Of a stretch of 7,145 nucleotides of DNA, positions 5,619-7,145 are shown one piece after another. A program made the position numbers and the translations under genes. Origin of the DNA: SVFI01 sp045546735 (GTDB lineage: Bacteria > Bacillota > Clostridia > Lachnospirales > Lachnospiraceae); the NCBI GenBank assembly GCA_045546735.1, contig JAZQDJ010000132.1, positions 1 to 7,145 of the forward strand. Reading direction: 5' to 3'. Position 1 is the stretch's first letter, and the number at the start of each line of letters is the position of its first letter. The notes below the pieces were generated by a model. That model was not told the DNA's origin, made no database searches, and saw nothing but the letters and a program-made list of their open reading frames with translations.

Positions 5619-5669
5619 CGAGCAGGGAAAGGGGAACAAACGACAAGAGAAGAAAAAATTTAGGTGATT

Positions 5670-5915
5670 ATGTCAAAAGACCGGAAGGTGATTGCAAAAG
5701 GAACGCCTAGAAACAGGCATCCGATACACCTTTCAGATATAAAAAACCGGCTGCGGTATCTGACGTATACATCCAAAAAGATGGCAGAATCCGCATTCAA
5801 AACCAATTTCTTTTATTATCGGGGCGAATCCGGCAACTTCGTACCTTGTCCCTACACAAGAGATGACCTGGAGGCAGTAGAGGCCAAACTTATTCTGGAA
5901 ATTCCTGACGCCTGA
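5670..5915 (+). CDS. Small hypothetical protein, 81 aa, next to the Panacea gene
   Basis: ATG 5670 follows AGGTGA (5662-5667); a GTG at 5664 is in frame but lies inside that site. I do not recognise the family. Residues 1-45 are basic (Lys/Arg/His, with PRNRHPIHLSDIKNRLRYL at 13-31). A short aromatic patch (FFYYRGESGNFVPCPY, 47-62) follows, then an acidic helix (RDDLEAVEAKLILEI, 64-78). There is no membrane segment. It ends 14 bases before the Panacea gene and is surely co-transcribed with it. Panacea antitoxins are often paired with small, diverse toxins, so it is a candidate partner. That is inference from position and size; no toxin motif is visible. Confidence 0.65.
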   Translation: MSKDRKVIAKGTPRNRHPIHLSDIKNRLRYLTYTSKKMAESAFKTNFFYYRGESGNFVPCPYTRDDLEAVEAKLILEIPDA

Positions 5916-5929
5916 AGAGGTGATGTATT

Positions 5930-6370
5930 ATGCCTTATAAATCTATGCAGATTGCAAAATTCATGGTGGATGTATGCCTGAAATCAGGAACGCCAATCAC
6001 AAACATGAAATTACAAGCGGCGATGTACCGTGTCCAGAGGACGTTTTTAAAAAATGGGAAAGGAAGAGCATTTTTCGAAGACATTGAGGCATGGGTATTT
6101 GGTCCCGTCGTTCCTGATGTATATTTCATGTTCTGTGGCTTTGGAGCAAACGACATATGGCTTTCCTACTCGGAAGCGGAAAAAGATATAGAGGGAATAG
6201 ACCGAAACATTATAAAGAAAACGGCGCTGGAAACAGCAGCCGAAAAACCGTGGGACATACAAAAAGATGTATGCCGGAAAAACGGAGCATGGGCAGAAAC
6301 ATACGCAAATGGTTTTGGAAATCATAGCATAATACCCGTGGACGAGATTGCCATAGAGGAAAAAATGTAA
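5930..6370 (+). CDS. Panacea (SocA/GepA, DUF4065-type) protein, 146 aa
   Basis: AGAGGTGAT (5916-5924) sits 5 bases before the ATG. The domain fills the protein. IAKFMVDVCLKSGTPITNMK (8-27) is the family's opening helix and 'I.n.kLq' turn, LQAAMYRVQRTFL (28-40) the next helix, and FFEDIEAWVFGPVVPDVY (48-65) the hallmark 'F.e.i.Aw..GPVvp.vY'. The end (GAWAETYANGFGNHSIIPVDEI, 119-140, read in parts) matches the GepA-type C-terminus. About 150 residues is the usual length for phage members. Family knowledge: Panacea proteins act as antitoxins that bind and neutralise many unrelated toxins; SocA is an antitoxin that delivers its toxin to a protease. Phages also carry solitary copies. The upstream 81-aa and 59-aa ORFs share its transcript and are possible partners. 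It ends at its own terminator. Confidence 0.88.
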   Translation: MPYKSMQIAKFMVDVCLKSGTPITNMKLQAAMYRVQRTFLKNGKGRAFFEDIEAWVFGPVVPDVYFMFCGFGANDIWLSYSEAEKDIEGIDRNIIKKTALETAAEKPWDIQKDVCRKNGAWAETYANGFGNHSIIPVDEIAIEEKM

Positions 6371-6397
6371 TATGCCCGACAGGGCATATTTGTTTTT
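6369..6397 (+). terminator. Rho-independent terminator overlapping the Panacea stop codon
   Basis: AATATGCCC (6369-6377) pairs with GGGCATATT (6382-6390) around a GACA loop, followed by a T-rich run to 6397. The stem begins inside the TAA stop codon, so the unit ends right at the gene end. Confidence 0.9.
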
Positions 6398-6457
6398 CCA
6401 TGCATATCACATTTTTTTGATAACTGTTTACCATTTAAAAAATAAGGAGGTATATGT

Positions 6458-7145
6458 ATGGGAAATCAGTTTGAAGTAACAGGGAAATATAATACCGCAA
6501 AGATATTCACAGACAACATCGAACCCGAGGCGGTCGCCCAGATTATCAGCCTGTGTAATCAGCGAGCATTCGAAGGTTCAAAAATCCGTATCATGCCCGA
6601 CGTTCATGCCGGCAAGGGATGCACTATCGGAACAACGATGACTATCGTTGATAAGGTAATCCCTAATCTCGTCGGTGTAGACATCGGCTGCGGGATGTAC
6701 GTGGCAGACCTTGCCATGTACGAAGGGGATATCGACCTTGCAGAGGTCGATGATATTATCAGACAATACGTGCCCGCCGGGTTCTCCGTAAGAGGAAAGG
6801 CACACAGGTTCGCAAAGAACGTGGACGTCGAGGGTATGTGCTGCTATGACAAGATAAGGGGGTCGGAAAACCGTATCCTTTTATCTGTTGGCACTCTTGG
6901 CGGAGGAAACCACTTCGTCGAGATTGATAAAGATGAAAACGGAAGGCTGTTCCTCGTGGTACACACCGGTTCACGCAATCTTGGCGTTGCCGTTGCAACG
7001 TACTACCAGAACGAGGCGTGGCGTCGTCTTTCGGCGAAGTTCGGAAAAGAAGCACGTGATGAAATCATCACGAGGCTGAAAGAAGAAGGTCGCCAGAGCG
7101 AAATCTCGGCGGAACTGAAAAACCTTACCGCGACATGCGGCGTAC
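6458..7145 (+). CDS. rtcB: RtcB-family RNA 3'-phosphate ligase, N-terminal 229 residues (cut by the window end)
   Basis: RtcB joins RNA 2',3'-cyclic-phosphate or 3'-phosphate ends to 5'-OH ends using GTP and Mn2+, repairing or splicing cleaved RNAs, mainly tRNAs, in the cytoplasm. Seen: PDVHAGKGCTIGTT (47-60), VGVDIGCGM (72-80, with the metal ligands Asp75 and Cys78), GTLGGGNHFVEI (145-156, His152 a metal ligand) and VVHTGSRNLG (167-176, His169). These are the core RtcB blocks in order. The guanylylated His and the last third lie beyond base 7145. TAAGGAGG (6443-6450) is 7 bases before ATG 6458, the strongest ribosome site in the window; ATG 6454 is out of frame. C/G-ending codons look commoner than in neighbouring genes, suggesting a different origin or higher expression. 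A terminator precedes it, so it needs its own promoter, which I could not define. Confidence 0.95.
   Translation, partial: MGNQFEVTGKYNTAKIFTDNIEPEAVAQIISLCNQRAFEGSKIRIMPDVHAGKGCTIGTTMTIVDKVIPNLVGVDIGCGMYVADLAMYEGDIDLAEVDDIIRQYVPAGFSVRGKAHRFAKNVDVEGMCCYDKIRGSENRILLSVGTLGGGNHFVEIDKDENGRLFLVVHTGSRNLGVAVATYYQNEAWRRLSAKFGKEARDEIITRLKEEGRQSEISAELKNLTATCGV

Noticed and set aside
6417..6445. TTGATA as a -35 for rtcB
   Set aside because: No acceptable -10 falls 16-18 bases downstream before the ribosome site, and the leader would have almost no length.
6759..7079. Frames on both strands inside the rtcB region
   Set aside because: Shadows of the RtcB frame, which carries all the conserved ligase motifs.
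1..7145. CRISPR array, tRNA gene or insertion-sequence ends
   Set aside because: No regularly spaced direct repeats, no cloverleaf with a TTC-loop signature, and no transposase or terminal inverted repeats were seen by eye.

Overview
The window looks like part of a phage or other mobile element of a low-to-mid GC Firmicute, most likely a gut Clostridia/Lachnospiraceae relative. The reasons are strong Gram-positive Shine-Dalgarno (SD) sites (AGGAGG, AGGTGAT), every gene on the + strand, many small unrecognised proteins, short gaps, and several families typical of Firmicute accessory DNA. No structural phage gene, integrase or replication gene is visible, so phage versus plasmid or integrative element stays open. 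Family names below come from reading the sequence and from memory, not from a search.

Layout. (1) Bases 1 to about 222 hold a highly folded RNA: stacked helices capped by UUCG and GAAA tetraloops and a likely pseudoknot. Its element order resembles HEARO/omega-RNA, the guide scaffold of IscB nucleases, but no IscB gene follows. (2) A 158-aa unknown protein (255-731) ends at a strong terminator (771-818). (3) A second unit (promoter-like site near 869) carries a 281-aa protein with a duplicated domain, a 416-aa regulator-like protein with three XRE-type helix-turn-helix (HTH) segments and a strong internal in-frame start, a 128-aa small protein, and a Tic20/DUF4870-like membrane protein. It ends at two hairpins, the second a terminator (4027-4052). 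(4) A gene-free leader of about 260 bases holds a second copy of the promoter-like motif and a foldable segment. (5) A third unit (4314-6370) carries a membrane-anchored DUF5052-like protein, a protein with repeated 'DxxG' hairpins, two small ORFs, and a Panacea (SocA/GepA-type) protein, and ends at a terminator overlapping the stop codon. (6) The window closes inside an RtcB-family RNA ligase gene.

How they may work together (inference). A guide-like RNA, a Panacea antitoxin-type protein next to tiny uncharacterised ORFs, and an RNA-repair ligase are each typical of element-host or element-element conflict. The best candidates for something undescribed are the folded RNA without its nuclease, the Panacea protein with its possible small-ORF partner, and the three-HTH protein that may be made in two forms. 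Nothing in the sequence proves that these parts form one system.
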